From: Pseudomonas sp. 21
GTDB lineage: Bacteria > Pseudomonadota > Gammaproteobacteria > Pseudomonadales > Pseudomonadaceae
NCBI RefSeq assembly: GCF_000955805.1
Contig: NZ_JYOA01000008.1
Location: 170,398 to 234,397, forward strand
Length of the DNA: 64,000 bases
Reading direction: 5' to 3'
The notes under the pieces are model-generated. The model saw nothing but the letters and a program-made list of their open reading frames with translations. It was not told the DNA's origin and did no database searches. Shown here piece by piece: positions 43,915 to 57,500 of the stretch. The translations under genes and the position numbers were made by a program. Position 1 is the stretch's first letter, and each line of letters opens with the position of its first letter.

Positions 43915-46315
43915 TACGGCCGCTGCCAAGATGTCGGGCGACGTGGCCCTGGGTTCCGGTGCATTGGCACAGAGCTCTATCAGCGGCGGCTATTACGCCA
44001 CCGCTATTGGTACCAGTGCCACGGCAACTTCGCAGCGCGCGACGGCGCTGGGCGGTTCGTCCAAGGCAACCGGCAACTACACCACGGCCGTGGGCGCCGG
44101 TGCGACCGCGAGTGCGGATAACAGCGTGGCGCTCGGCGAGAACGCACTGGCTGACCGGACCAATACGGTGTCGGTGGGCAACGCCTCCGCCAGCAGAACG
44201 CGCCAGGTCGTGAACATGGCCGCCGGTACGCAGAGCACCGACGCGGTGAACGTATCGCAGCTCACCCCGCTTGTAACCGCACTGGGCGGCGCTGCGGCGT
44301 TCAACAGCACCACCGGCGCGGTTACCGGCCCGAGCTATGCGCTGACCAATGCCAACAGCATCGGTGGCAGCAGCGGCGCGGCCACCGACGTGGGCACGGG
44401 CTTCGGCAAGGTTGATGCCGCCCTGGGCGTGCTCAACACCACCGCCAACAAGGGTTGGAACCTGAGCACCGACGGCGGCGCCACCTCGCAGAACATCGCT
44501 CCGGGCGGTACTGCCAACTTCGCTGCGGGCACCAACGCTACCGTCACGCGCAGTGGCAACACCGTGACCGTGGGCGTGGTCAACAACCCGACCTTCAGCG
44601 GCATGCTGACCGCCAACGGCGGCCTCACCGTCGGCGCCGGCCAGACCGTCAGCATGGGCGGCAACAAAGTCACCAACGTGGCCGACGGCAACGTGGCTTC
44701 GGGCAGCAAGGACGCCGTGGATGGCGGCCAGCTGTACAACACTGTCAGCACCACGGCGACCGCACTGGGGACCACCCTGGGCGCCAATGGTGCAATCACC
44801 GCCCCGAGCTATGCGCTGACCCATGCCAACAGCATTAACGGCACCAGCGGCGCGGCCACCGATGTGGGCAGCGCGTTCGGCAAGGTCGACGATGCACTGG
44901 GCAGCCTTAGCGCCCAGCTCAATGACGGCGGCATCGGCCTGGTCCAGCAGTCCGCTGCTGGCGAAAACCTGACCGTGGGCAAGGACACCGATGGCGCTGC
45001 CGTCGACTTCCTGGGCACTGCCGGTGCTCGCAAGCTGATCAACGTGGCTGATGGCGCCGTGGCGGCCGACAGCAAGGAAGCCGTCAACGGTTCCCAGCTG
45101 TTCGCAACCAACCAGAACGTGGCTCAGAACGCCACCGACATCAGCAACCTCGATGGCCGTGTGACTCAGAACACCACCGACATTGCGGGTAACACCACGT
45201 CGATCAACAACCTCGACGCCCGTGTCACCACCAACGAAGGCGACATCTCCACCATCAACAACTCCATCACCAACCTCAGCGGTCTGATGGGCGATGCGGT
45301 GATGTACGACTCGGCCGCGCATGACAAGGTGACCCTGGGCAACGCGGATACTCCGGTCCAGCTGACCAACATCAAGGCCGGTGATCTGTCCGCAGACAGC
45401 AAGGACGCCGTCAATGGCTCGCAGCTGTTCGCGACCAACCAGGATGTAGCGCAGAACACCGCCGACATCGCTGGCAACACCACCGCGATCACCAACCTCG
45501 ACGGTCGCGTGACCAACGTGGAAGGCGACGTCAGCAACATCAACACCCAGATCAGCAACGGCACCATCGGCCTGGTCCAGCAGTCCGCTGCTGGCGAAAA
45601 CCTGACCGTGGGCAAGGACACCGATGGCGCTGCCGTCGACTTCCTGGGCACCGCCGGGGCTCGCAAGCTGATCAACGTGGCTGATGGCGCCGTGGCGGCC
45701 GACAGCAAGGAAGCCGTCAATGGTTCCCAGCTGTTCGCCACCAACCAGAACGTGGCTCAGAACACCACCGACATCAGCAACCTCGATGGCCGCGTGACTC
45801 AGAACACCACCGACATTGCGGGTAACACCACGTCGATCACCAACCTCGATGGTCGCGTCACTACCAACGAAGGCAACATCAGCAACCTCGACGCCCGTGT
45901 GACCACCAACGAAGGCGACATCTCCACCATCAACAACTCCATCACCAACCTCAGCGGTCTGATGGGCGATGCGGTGATGTACGACTCGGCCGCACACGAC
46001 AAGGTGACCCTGGGCAACGCGGATACTCCGGTCCAGCTGACCAACATCAAGGCCGGTGATCTGTCCGCCGACAGCAAAGACGCCGTCAATGGCTCGCAGC
46101 TGTTCGCGACCAACCAGGATGTAGCGCAGAAGGCAGCATTACCAACATCTCCAACATTGCCGGTAACTCCAAGTACTTCCGCGCGAACTCGACCAAGGCC
46201 GAGTCCGTTGCCAGTGGTGCTGATTCGGTGGCCGTTGGCGGCGCCGCCAAGGCATCGGGTGACGGTGCGGTTGCCGTGGGCGACGGTGCCGAAGCTTCGG
46301 CCAAGGGCAGCGTAG
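43769..46315 (+). CDS. Adhesin fragment 3: head, necks and stalk
   Basis: In frame from about 43784 (ADSSAGGTNDIAIGG) to 46131. It includes head repeats, several necks (TRQVVNMAAGTQSTDAVNVSQL) and two near-identical 631-base stalk repeats beginning GLVQQSAAGENLTVGKDTDG at about 44937 and 45568. Coiled-coil runs alternate NLDGRVT and DISTINNSITNLSG. It leaves frame at NQDVAQK, where the next section should continue as GSITNISN. Confidence 0.6.
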   Translation: MLRWVADSSAGGTNDIAIGGAAASSGGSNNIAMGTSAQALNGLSIAIGNTAAAKMSGDVALGSGALAQSSISGGYYATAIGTSATATSQRATALGGSSKATGNYTTAVGAGATASADNSVALGENALADRTNTVSVGNASASRTRQVVNMAAGTQSTDAVNVSQLTPLVTALGGAAAFNSTTGAVTGPSYALTNANSIGGSSGAATDVGTGFGKVDAALGVLNTTANKGWNLSTDGGATSQNIAPGGTANFAAGTNATVTRSGNTVTVGVVNNPTFSGMLTANGGLTVGAGQTVSMGGNKVTNVADGNVASGSKDAVDGGQLYNTVSTTATALGTTLGANGAITAPSYALTHANSINGTSGAATDVGSAFGKVDDALGSLSAQLNDGGIGLVQQSAAGENLTVGKDTDGAAVDFLGTAGARKLINVADGAVAADSKEAVNGSQLFATNQNVAQNATDISNLDGRVTQNTTDIAGNTTSINNLDARVTTNEGDISTINNSITNLSGLMGDAVMYDSAAHDKVTLGNADTPVQLTNIKAGDLSADSKDAVNGSQLFATNQDVAQNTADIAGNTTAITNLDGRVTNVEGDVSNINTQISNGTIGLVQQSAAGENLTVGKDTDGAAVDFLGTAGARKLINVADGAVAADSKEAVNGSQLFATNQNVAQNTTDISNLDGRVTQNTTDIAGNTTSITNLDGRVTTNEGNISNLDARVTTNEGDISTINNSITNLSGLMGDAVMYDSAAHDKVTLGNADTPVQLTNIKAGDLSADSKDAVNGSQLFATNQDVAQKAALPTSPTLPVTPSTSARTRPRPSPLPVVLIRWPLAAPPRHRVTVRLPWATVPKLRPRAA
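44937..46125 (+). repeat. Long direct repeats in the adhesin stalk
   Basis: Two near-identical copies offset by 631 bases (44937 and 45568 onward). Such identity invites recombination and assembly collapse. A separate pair, offset by about 911 bases, lies at 42409-43784. Confidence 0.7.
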
Positions 46316-47424
46316 CTCTGGGTCAGGGCTCCAGCGACAACGGCCGTGGTGCCGAGGTTGCCTACACCGGCAAATACTCGGGCGCAACCAACGATAACGT
46401 CGTTGGCACCGTGTCCGTCGGTAATGCGGCCACTGGCGAAACCCGCACCATCAGCAACGTTGCTGACGGCAAGGATGCCAACGATGCGGTCAACGTGCGT
46501 CAGCTGGACGGCGCCGTGGCGGAGTCCAAGGCTTACACCGATGACTCGATCAAGGGGCTGAACAGTTCGGTCGCCGACGTGGACAATCGTGTGACCACGA
46601 TCGACAACCGCGTGACCAAGACCGAAGGTGACGTCAGCAATCTGCAGAACGGTACCGATGGTATGATTCAGGTTCAGAACACCTCGAATCTGCCGAAGCC
46701 GAAAGCGACTGGCACCGACTCGGTAGCTGCTGGTGCTGGTGCGGAAGCCTCGGGTGCGAACAGCACCGCGATGGGTTCCGGCGCCAAGGCCTCGGGCAAG
46801 AACTCGGTGGCTGTCGGTGCGAACTCGGTGGCCGACCGCGACAACAGCATGTCTGTTGGCAGCGTCGGTAACGAGCGTCAGATCACCAACGTGGCCAGCG
46901 GTACCGAGCGTACCGATGCGGTCAACGTCGGCCAGGTGGAAGATGCGCTGAACGCCCTCTCGGGTCAGAGCAACGCCCAGTACAACAGCCTGAAGCGCGA
47001 TCTGCAGAAGACCGACGACACCCTCAGTGCCGGTATTGCCGGCGCCCTGGCCGCCGCCAGCCTGCCGCAGCCGTATGTTCCGGGCGCCAGTATGGCCTCG
47101 GCGGCAGCGGGTACCCCTGTCGTCGCTCGCGGTGACAGGGGTTTTTCTTTTTCAGCCTCGCGTCTCCCAGCGCCGTTGCGCGCCGCCTTCCTGCACCGGT
47201 CGAACCGGCGTGTGGAGCCGTGGGGCCGGGGTGGTGTGGAGCGCAGCGATAGCCATCAATTGCGATTGGCGGGTTCCATTGGCTGCGACGGAGCTAGCTT
47301 AAGGACATCGCGGACGGAGTCCGCTCCTACGCTCGCCGGTGACGCAGGAGCGGACTCCGTCCGCGATTGGCATCCGGCAGCGCCGATGCCGGGACGGGTT
47401 CGCGAGCAAGCTCTGCCAGTGTGA
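46132..47424 (+). CDS. Adhesin fragment 4: stalk and truncated anchor
   Basis: From GSITNISNIAGNSKYFRAN at 46132 through further head and neck repeats to the anchor helix (NALSGQSNAQYNSLKRDLQ, ending LAAASLPQPYVPGASMASAAAGT at 47111). The frame then runs through terminator and REP sequence, adding about 100 foreign residues. Family members continue GTYRGESAVAVG... to a C-terminal GYQW, which is absent here. Confidence 0.6.
   Translation, partial: GSITNISNIAGNSKYFRANSTKAESVASGADSVAVGGAAKASGDGAVAVGDGAEASAKGSVALGQGSSDNGRGAEVAYTGKYSGATNDNVVGTVSVGNAATGETRTISNVADGKDANDAVNVRQLDGAVAESKAYTDDSIKGLNSSVADVDNRVTTIDNRVTKTEGDVSNLQNGTDGMIQVQNTSNLPKPKATGTDSVAAGAGAEASGANSTAMGSGAKASGKNSVAVGANSVADRDNSMSVGSVGNERQITNVASGTERTDAVNVGQVEDALNALSGQSNAQYNSLKRDLQKTDDTLSAGIAGALAAASLPQPYVPGASMASAAAGTPVVARGDRGFSFSASRLPAPLRAAFLHRSNRRVEPWGRGGVERSDSHQLRLAGSIGCDGASLRTSRTESAPTLAGDAGADSVRDWHPAAPMPGRVREQALPV
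47113..47152 (+). terminator. Terminator, adhesin side (copy 1)
   Basis: Stem ACCCCTGTC / GACAGGGGT followed by TTTTCTTTTT. It now lies inside the open frame of adhesin fragment 4, which shows that the true gene end before it has been lost. An identical copy is at 47476-47515. Confidence 0.85.
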
Positions 47425-47440
47425 GGGTATTGACGGCATC

Positions 47441-47475
47441 GATGCCCCATCTTCCCTGGTGGGGCGTCTTCTTCT
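47441..47475 (+). terminator. Second hairpin before terminator copy 2
   Basis: Stem GATGCCCCA / TGGGGCGTC (one G-U pair) followed by TTCTTCT, in the spacer between the duplicated blocks. It may be the original adhesin-side terminator. Confidence 0.6.
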
Positions 47476-47515
47476 ACCCCTGTCGTCGCTCGCGGTGACA
47501 GGGGTTTTTCTTTTT
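47476..47515 (+). terminator. Terminator copy 2
   Basis: Exact stem copy of the 47113 terminator, 363 bases downstream, with the same T-rich tail. Confidence 0.8.
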
Positions 47516-47761
47516 CAGCCTCGTGTCTCCCAGCGCCGTTGCGCGTCGCCTCCCTGCACCGGTCGAATCGGCGCTTGGAGCAGCGGGGCCGGGTTGGTGT
47601 GGAGCGCAGCGATACCCATCAATCGCGATTGGCGGGTTCCATTGCTTGTGACGGAGCGGGCTTAAGGACATCGCGGACGGAGTCCGCTCCTACACTCGCC
47701 GGTGACGTAGGAGCGGACTCCGTCCGCGATTGGCATCCGGCAGCGCCGATGCCGGGTTCGG

Positions 47762-49048
47762 TCAGAGGACCGCGTCGAGCAGCCGGTACCAGGCGATACC
47801 GACGCCGAGGTAGAGGCGCTGCAATCCGTGGAAGGGGATTGGTCGCACCGGCGTGAGCGGGAAGGGGAAGTTCTTCTCGCGGTCCAGCAGGCGCTCGGCC
47901 AGGTGCCGGCCGAGGGTGGAAGCCATGGCGATGCCGCGTCCGTTGTAGCCCAGCAGGATGCTCAGGTTCGGTGCCGGTTCGTGCAGCCGCGGCATGAAGT
48001 CCGGCGTCAGCGCCACGCGGCCGCTCCACTGGTATTCGAACTCGACCTCGGCCAGTTGCGGGAACAGTCCCAGCAGCGAACGCTTCAGATGCAGCCAATC
48101 ACCAGGCGAACGCGGCTCGGCGAACGGGCCGCGGCCACCCAGCAGCAGCCGGCCGCGCGCGTCCTGCTTGAAGTACAGCAGCAGGCGACGCGCATCCGAG
48201 CAGACCTCGCCACCCGGCAGCACGCTGCGCCGCAGGTTCTCTGGCAAGGGTTTGGTGGCGACGATGAAGCTGTTGGCGGCGATCACCGTCTGCCGCAGCT
48301 TCGGCCACAGGTCGTCGGTATAACCGTTGGTGGCGAGGATCACGCGCTCGGCGGTGACCCTGTGCCGAGTATCCGTGGTGAGCTGCCAGCCGCTGCCATG
48401 GCGGCGCAGGTCGGTCACACGGTTGTGGCCGTGGATGTCCGCGCCTTCGCTCAGCGCGGCGCGGGCCAGGCCGCGCACGTAGCTCAGCGGCTGCACGCTG
48501 CCGGCGCGCGGGTCGACCCAGGCGCCGAGATAATCATTGCTGCCGATGCGCTGGGCGACGCTGCTCTTGTCGAGCATCTCCACCGGCACGCCGTGCTGAC
48601 GCCATTGCTCGGCGCGTTTTTCGATGGCGCGCAGCGCGGCCGGAGAAGCGGCCGGTTGAATCCAGCCCTTGCGGGTGGCTTCGCAGTCGATGTCGTAGCG
48701 GCGGATCAGCTCGAAGACTTCATCGGCAGCGCCCCCGGCAACTTCGATCAGGCGCTCGGCCTGGTCGCCGCCGAACATGCGGCGAAGGTCATCGGGATCA
48801 TGCTTGAGGCCGGGAATCACCTGCCCGCCGTTGCGCCCGGAAGCGCCCCAGCCGGGCTCGCCGGCGTCCAGTACGCAGACGCGCACGCCATTGCGGGCCA
48901 GGTGCAGCGCGGTGACCAATCCGGTGTAGCCGGCGCCGACGATGGCGACGTCGACCTGCTTGTCTTCAGCCAGTGCCGGTGTTGCCGGGCCGGCGCTCGC
49001 GGTGGCCGCCCAGAGCGAGGGTGGCAGTGCCAGGGGCTGGGCGTTCAT
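47762..49048 (-). CDS. FAD-dependent amine/amino acid oxidase
   Basis: A 428-residue DAO-family flavoprotein. The FAD motif is [30 protein letters not shown] near residue 33, followed by [23 protein letters not shown], and the C-terminus ends [21 protein letters not shown]. It is related to the PauB-like protein at 36.2 kb but distinct. It should oxidise an amine or amino acid. Its ATG (49048) overlaps the ATPase stop (ATGA), so it is coupled to an amino-acid ABC transporter; the transported compound is the likely substrate. The start is set at MNAQPLALP. Confidence 0.82.
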   Translation of the reverse strand: MNAQPLALPPSLWAATASAGPATPALAEDKQVDVAIVGAGYTGLVTALHLARNGVRVCVLDAGEPGWGASGRNGGQVIPGLKHDPDDLRRMFGGDQAERLIEVAGGAADEVFELIRRYDIDCEATRKGWIQPAASPAALRAIEKRAEQWRQHGVPVEMLDKSSVAQRIGSNDYLGAWVDPRAGSVQPLSYVRGLARAALSEGADIHGHNRVTDLRRHGSGWQLTTDTRHRVTAERVILATNGYTDDLWPKLRQTVIAANSFIVATKPLPENLRRSVLPGGEVCSDARRLLLYFKQDARGRLLLGGRGPFAEPRSPGDWLHLKRSLLGLFPQLAEVEFEYQWSGRVALTPDFMPRLHEPAPNLSILLGYNGRGIAMASTLGRHLAERLLDREKNFPFPLTPVRPIPFHGLQRLYLGVGIAWYRLLDAVL

Positions 49049-49788
49049 GCCTGGCCCCCGTCGGTGTTGAGCAGGCGGCGGAGGAATTCCTGGGTGCGCG
49101 GCTGGCTCGGCGCGCCGAGCACGTCCTTGGCAGCGCCTTCCTCGACGATGCGCCCGCCATAGAGGAAGCACACCTTGTCCGCCACTTCGCGGGCGAAGCC
49201 CATCTCGTGGGTGACCACCACCATGGTCATGCCTTCGTCGGCGAGCTTGCGCATCACTGCCAGCACTTCACCGACCAGTTCCGGGTCCAGCGCCGAGGTC
49301 GGCTCGTCGAAGAGGATCGCCTTGGGCCGCATCGCCAGCGCACGGGCGATGGCAACGCGCTGCTGCTGGCCGCCGGAGAGCTCGTCCGGATAGGCGTCCA
49401 TGCGGTGGCTCAGGCCGACCTTTTCCAGCAGGGCGCGGGCGTGCTCGCGGGCTGCTTCCGGGCGTTCCTTCTTCACGTACACCGGGCCTTCCATCACGTT
49501 CTGCAGGGCGGTGCGGTGGGGGAACAGGTTGAAGCGCTGGAACACCATCGCCACCTGGGTGCGGATCTCGTGGATGGAGTTGGCGTGACGGTCGACGCGC
49601 TCCTGGCCGACCAGGATGTCGCCACCCTCGTAGGTCTCCAGGCCGTTGATGCAGCGCAGCAGGGTGGACTTGCCCGAGCCGGACGGGCCGATCAGGCACA
49701 CCACCTGGCCGCTCTCCACCGACAGGTCGATGCCTTCGAGAACGCGGGTGCTGCCGTAGCTTTTGTGCAGCGACTGGATGCGGATCAT
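49045..49788 (-). CDS. Polar amino acid ABC transporter ATPase
   Basis: A 247-residue ATP-binding subunit of the GlnQ/HisP type. Walker A is GPSGSGKST near residue 37, the signature [15 protein letters not shown] near 137, Walker [15 protein letters not shown], and the switch His is in VVTHEMGFA. It powers import with the adjacent permease and binding protein. Its ATG overlaps the permease stop (ATGA) and its stop overlaps the oxidase start, giving a tightly coupled operon. Confidence 0.93.
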   Translation of the reverse strand: MIRIQSLHKSYGSTRVLEGIDLSVESGQVVCLIGPSGSGKSTLLRCINGLETYEGGDILVGQERVDRHANSIHEIRTQVAMVFQRFNLFPHRTALQNVMEGPVYVKKERPEAAREHARALLEKVGLSHRMDAYPDELSGGQQQRVAIARALAMRPKAILFDEPTSALDPELVGEVLAVMRKLADEGMTMVVVTHEMGFAREVADKVCFLYGGRIVEEGAAKDVLGAPSQPRTQEFLRRLLNTDGGQA

Positions 49789-50441
49789 GCTTTCTTCCTC
49801 GTGGCGATGCGCGCTTCGAGGCGGCGCAGGGCGTACGACAGCGGCAGGCTCAGGGCCAGGTAGAGCAGGGCCACCAGGGTGTAGACGGTCATGTTCTCGA
49901 AGGTCGAGGAGGCGATCAGCTGGCCGGCGCGGGTCATCTCGGCCACGGTGATGGTGGACACCAGCGAGGAGTCCTTGAGCATCATCACCAGGGTGTTGCC
50001 GTAGGGCGGCAGGGCGATGCGGAAGGCCTGCGGCAGCACGACCCGGCGCATGATCATCGGGCCGCGCATGCCGAGGGATTCGGCGGCTTCGATCTGCCCC
50101 TGCTGGATGGCCTGGATGCCGGCGCGGAAGTTCTCCGCCTGGTACGCCGAGTAGGCGATGCCCAGGCCGATGATGCCGGCCTGCATGGCGCTGAGCTGCA
50201 CGCCGAAGTCCGGCAGCACGAAGTAGATGTAGAACAGTTGCACGATGATCGGCAGGCCGCGGATCACGTTGACCACGGAGATGCCGAACAGCGCCACGGC
50301 GCGAATCTTCGACACCATCATCAGGGCGAAGGCCAGGCCGATGAGCGAGCTGAGCAGGAACGACGCAATCGTGACCTGCACGGTGACCACCGCGCCACTC
50401 AGGAGAATGGGCAGGAAGTCCAGAGCATTCTGGAGAAACAT
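49785..50441 (-). CDS. Polar amino acid ABC transporter permease
   Basis: A 218-residue inner-membrane subunit with five hydrophobic segments of the GlnP/HisM type. The EAA loop [45 protein letters not shown] is clear. It works with the ATPase at 49.0 kb and the binding protein at 50.5 kb. Only one permease gene is present, so it probably forms a homodimer. Confidence 0.93.
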   Translation of the reverse strand: MFLQNALDFLPILLSGAVVTVQVTIASFLLSSLIGLAFALMMVSKIRAVALFGISVVNVIRGLPIIVQLFYIYFVLPDFGVQLSAMQAGIIGLGIAYSAYQAENFRAGIQAIQQGQIEAAESLGMRGPMIMRRVVLPQAFRIALPPYGNTLVMMLKDSSLVSTITVAEMTRAGQLIASSTFENMTVYTLVALLYLALSLPLSYALRRLEARIATRKKA

Positions 50442-50512
50442 AGGGGTGTCCGTGAGCGGAAATCAGAGAGCGCCCGTGGCCGGGCGCAGGAGGCGCGCGA
50501 GAAGGGCGACCG

Positions 50513-51271
50513 TCAGTCCAGGTGCCACTTGTCGATGATGCCGGCGAGGGTGCCGTCGGCCTTGATGCTGGCGATGCCCTTGTTCACCTGGGCGAGCAGA
50601 GCCGGGTCGCCCTGGCGCAGGATCAGGCAGACCTCGCCCTTGATCTGCGGCTGGTAGCTGTCCACCAGGCGCACCTTCTTCAGGCTGCCCTTGGCCATCT
50701 GGTAGGCGAGGATCGGGTGGTCGCCGAAGCCGGCCTTGATGCGCCCCAGGGCCAGGTCGCGGGTGAGGTCGGCGAGGGAGTCGTAGCCGCGCACTTCCTT
50801 GAAGATGCCGCGCTGGTTGAGCTTGTCGATGAAGATGGTGCCGACCTGGGCGCCAACGATCTCGCCCTTGAAGTCATCCATGCTGGTGTAGGCCTTGTCG
50901 TCGTCGGCGCGCACCACCAGGCCTTCGCCGTACTCGAACACCGGGTCGGAGTACTGCACCACTTTCTCCCGCTCGGGGGTGCGCAGCATGGCGGCGGAGA
51001 TCAGGTCGATCTTCTTCGCGGTGAGCGAGGGGATCAGTGCGGCGAAGGTGGTCTGGGCGATTTCCACGTCGAAGCCGCCGGCCTTGGCCACGGCCTGTGC
51101 GGAGTCGACCATCATGCCCTGGATGCTGTTGGTCTTGACGTCGAGGAAGGTGAAGGGCACGCCGGTGGCGGTGGCGCCGACCTTCAGAGGTTCGGCCTGG
51201 GCGGCCAGGGATGCGGCGCAGCTGGCGACGAGCGCGAGGGCGCAGGAAAACACGCGGAGGCGAGGATGCAT
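50513..51271 (-). CDS. Amino acid ABC transporter substrate-binding protein
   Basis: A 252-residue periplasmic binding protein of the type 3 (amino acid) family. A signal peptide ends near residue 27 (SLAAQA). The mature protein has [43 protein letters not shown] and a C-terminal WHLD. It is the first gene of a four-gene operon (binding protein, permease, ATPase, oxidase) divergent from an IclR regulator. The ligand is unknown, but is presumably an amine or amino acid the oxidase can use. Confidence 0.92.
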   Translation of the reverse strand: MHPRLRVFSCALALVASCAASLAAQAEPLKVGATATGVPFTFLDVKTNSIQGMMVDSAQAVAKAGGFDVEIAQTTFAALIPSLTAKKIDLISAAMLRTPEREKVVQYSDPVFEYGEGLVVRADDDKAYTSMDDFKGEIVGAQVGTIFIDKLNQRGIFKEVRGYDSLADLTRDLALGRIKAGFGDHPILAYQMAKGSLKKVRLVDSYQPQIKGEVCLILRQGDPALLAQVNKGIASIKADGTLAGIIDKWHLD

Positions 51272-51388
51272 TGGTGAACTCCCATTTGACGCGGATTGTT
51301 GTCTTTATGCGTTATGGATAGCCTCGAGTATCGGCAGGAGGCGTTGGTCGCAATATAAATGATTTACAAGAATCGTAAAGAGATTTAT

Positions 51389-51409
51389 AAATATCGCATA
51401 TCGATATTT
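51389..51409. promoter_or_regulatory. Candidate IclR operator
   Basis: A 21-bp palindrome with arms AAATATCG and CGATATTT around 5 bases, 40 bases upstream of the IclR gene and within the A+T-rich divergent promoter of the ABC operon. Confidence 0.55.
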
Positions 51410-51448
51410 ACGGTCTAATAAGAATCTGATCCTTCGCAAGGACGAGAC

Positions 51449-52225
51449 ATGAGCGACAACGAAAACAGCCTGTTCAACCAGTCGCTGGAAAAGGGCCTGG
51501 CCGTGCTGCGCGCCTTCAACGCGCGCAGCCGCACCATGAACCTGGCGGAAGTGGCGGAGGCCGCCGACATCACCAAGAGCTCCGCGCAGCGGATGATCCA
51601 CACGCTCGAAGCGCTGGGGTACGTCAGCAAGCACCCGCAGACCAAGCGCTTCCAGCTGACGCCACAGGTGATGGAGATCGGCTACAACTACCTCGCCGCC
51701 GACACCCTGGTGGACGTCGCCAACCCCTTCCTCGCGGAACTGGCGCAGACCACCGGCGAGACCACCAACCTCACCGAGCCGGTGCGCACCGACATGCTCT
51801 ACGTGGCGCGTTTCGTGGGGCCGAAGTTCATCCCGATCCACCTGCCCATCGGCAGCCGCATCCCCATGTATTGCACCGCCTCGGGCCGCGCCTTCCTGAG
51901 TGCGCTGAGCGACGACGAGGTGCTGGAGTTGCTGCAGGGCAGCGATCTGTCCAGCCATACCCAGTACACCCGCACCTCGCTGGAGGAAATCCTCGCGGAG
52001 ATCGCCGACATCCGCCGCAAGGGTTATGCGATCAACAGCGAGGAACTGTTCCTGGGGGACATGGCGGTGGCCGCGCCGGTGCGCAACAGCCAGGGGCGCC
52101 CGGTGGCGTCGGTGCACGTGGTGGCGCCCACCAGCCGCTGGACCCGCGAGGACGCCGAACGCCGCCTGGCGCCGGCGGCCATCGAGTGTGCACGGGCGAT
52201 CAGTACTTCGATCCGGACGCTCTGA
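51449..52225 (+). CDS. IclR-family regulator
   Basis: A 258-residue IclR-type regulator. The N-terminal winged helix (SLEKGLAVLRAFNARSRTMNLAEVAEAADITKSSAQRMIHTLEALGYVSK) is followed by the IclR effector domain with GSRIPMYCTASGRAFLSAL and GYAINSEELFLGDMAVAAPVRNSQG. It is divergent from the ABC-oxidase operon and most likely controls it. The operator candidate is the palindrome at 51389. The effector should be the imported compound or its oxidation product. It converges on the hybrid kinase with a 10-base gap. Confidence 0.9.
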   Translation: MSDNENSLFNQSLEKGLAVLRAFNARSRTMNLAEVAEAADITKSSAQRMIHTLEALGYVSKHPQTKRFQLTPQVMEIGYNYLAADTLVDVANPFLAELAQTTGETTNLTEPVRTDMLYVARFVGPKFIPIHLPIGSRIPMYCTASGRAFLSALSDDEVLELLQGSDLSSHTQYTRTSLEEILAEIADIRRKGYAINSEELFLGDMAVAAPVRNSQGRPVASVHVVAPTSRWTREDAERRLAPAAIECARAISTSIRTL

Positions 52226-52235
52226 AACAGCACGC

Positions 52236-56201
<3,966 letters not shown>

Positions 56202-56242
56202 CGCGCCGCCTCCTGGCAAGCCTGCCTTGCAGCGATGAGGGG

Positions 56243-57385
56243 TTACGCCTGTCGGCCGGGCATGCCGGTGTCGTCAGGTGACGCATCGCTGTCACCGAAC
56301 TCTTCGGCAATGCGTCGAAATTCGTCCTGCAGTGCGAGGAAGGCGTCCACCACGTCCGGATCGAAATGCAGGCCGTGCTGGCTGCGGATGTACTCGACTG
56401 CGGCCTCATGGGGCATGGCGTTCTTGTAGATGCGCCGGCTGATCAGCGCGTCGTAGACATCGGCCACTGCCATCAGCCGGGCCGATAGCGGGATCGCATC
56501 GCCCGCCAGCCCCAGCGGATACCCCGAGCCGTCCCACTTCTCGTGGTGGCCGTAAGCGATCTGCTTGGCCAGGCGCAGGAAGGGCACGTCCATGCCCAGG
56601 CGTTCTTCGGCCTTTTCCAGCGCATCGAGCCCCAGCGTGGTGTGCCTCTTCATGACCTCGAACTCTTCGGCGGTGAGTCGACCGGGCTTGAGCAGGATAT
56701 GGTCGGGAATACCGACCTTGCCGATGTCGTGCAGCGGCGCGGACTTGAACAGCAGATGTCGGGTTTCGTCGTCGAGGTCGGCGGCGAAGCGCGGGTGCTG
56801 CTGCAGGTGATCGGCGAGCGCCCGGACATAGTGCTGGGTGCGGCGGATGTGGTTGCCGGTCTCGTTGTCGCGGGTCTCCGCCAGGGACGCCATGGCGATG
56901 ATGGTGACGTCCTGGATGGCCGCGAGCTCGCGGGTGCGGCGCTGCACTTCCTGTTCGAGGAACTCGTTCTGGTCGCGCAGGAAGTCGGCGGCGGCCTTGA
57001 TGCGCAGCTGGTTGTCCACGCGCATCAGCACCGTGGGCGGGTTGATCGGCTTGGTCAGGTAGTCCACGGCGCCCAGCTCCAGGCCGCGGATTTCCTCGTC
57101 GGCGGCGACCTGGGCGGTGATGAAGATCACCGGGATGCGCTGCGTACGGGTGTCTTCACGCAGGCGCCGGCAGACCTCGAAGCCGTTCATGCCAGGCATC
57201 ATCACGTCCAGCAGGATGAGGTCCGGCGGATCGTCGGACTGGGCGATCTGCAGTGCCTTCTCGCCGGTACGGGCGGCCTTGACGCGGTACAGCAGCTTGA
57301 GCAGTTCCGAGAGGAGCGTGAGGTTCTCGGGAGCATCGTCGACGATCAGGATCGTCGGACGAACAACGGGACCAGGTGCATTCAT
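56243..57385 (-). CDS. HD-GYP response regulator, c-di-GMP phosphodiesterase type
   Basis: A 380-residue RpfG-like protein. An N-terminal receiver (phosphorylated Asp60 in [13 protein letters not shown]) is joined by a coiled-coil (about 130-160) to an HD-GYP domain with [13 protein letters not shown] (His219, Asp220) and [14 protein letters not shown] (GYP near 288). Key metal and HD residues are intact, so c-di-GMP hydrolysis to GMP is likely. It is the first gene of a pair with the large hybrid kinase (41 bases apart), and the two could form one signalling route controlling surface life. Confidence 0.9.
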   Translation of the reverse strand: MNAPGPVVRPTILIVDDAPENLTLLSELLKLLYRVKAARTGEKALQIAQSDDPPDLILLDVMMPGMNGFEVCRRLREDTRTQRIPVIFITAQVAADEEIRGLELGAVDYLTKPINPPTVLMRVDNQLRIKAAADFLRDQNEFLEQEVQRRTRELAAIQDVTIIAMASLAETRDNETGNHIRRTQHYVRALADHLQQHPRFAADLDDETRHLLFKSAPLHDIGKVGIPDHILLKPGRLTAEEFEVMKRHTTLGLDALEKAEERLGMDVPFLRLAKQIAYGHHEKWDGSGYPLGLAGDAIPLSARLMAVADVYDALISRRIYKNAMPHEAAVEYIRSQHGLHFDPDVVDAFLALQDEFRRIAEEFGDSDASPDDTGMPGRQA

Positions 57386-57500
57386 TGACCATCCTCCGCC
57401 GAAAGGCGCGCGCCAGAGCATTTCCTTCTGCGCGCCGAATCAGTATAGACCGCGCCGGACGGGCCTCGCGGGCAATTCGCAAGGCCTGCCCGTGGGTGAA

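Larger units (their letters stand above)
41708..47424 (+). pseudogene. Broken YadA-like trimeric autotransporter adhesin
   Basis: A single long adhesin locus now split by three frame changes near 42409, 43784 and 46131. It starts with an extended signal peptide (ESPR: MNIIYRCVWCSKTGTYVAASE). Then come YadA-head repeats (SxAxG motifs such as SVALGSSS and AIGANAT), many neck motifs (VTNVAAGSSATDAVNVSQL), stalk repeats with coiled-coil runs (ITNLDGRVTTNEGDIS), and the start of a YadA anchor (ALNALSGQSNAQYNSLKRD). The anchor stops after SMASAAAGT, where the sequence changes to a terminator and REP region, so the last strands are missing. As it stands it could not insert in the outer membrane. Either a real decay series or an assembly collapse in repeats. 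Confidence 0.85.
47307..47730. repeat. REP pairs after the adhesin
   Basis: Inverted GGACGGAGTCCGCTCCTAC / GGAGCGGACTCCGTCCGCGA pairs at 47307-47367 and 47670-47730, plus a truncated GCGAGCAAGCTC unit near 47399-47413. Confidence 0.8.
47112..47756. repeat. Duplicated terminator-REP region after the adhesin
   Basis: Two 282-bp copies, 47112-47393 and 47475-47756, about 92 percent alike, separated by 81 bases. Each starts with the same hairpin terminator and ends with a REP pair and GATGCCGGG. In the 81-base spacer a GCGAGCAAGCTC REP is cut short at 47413. It fills the 650 bases between the adhesin and the oxidase gene. Confidence 0.85.
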
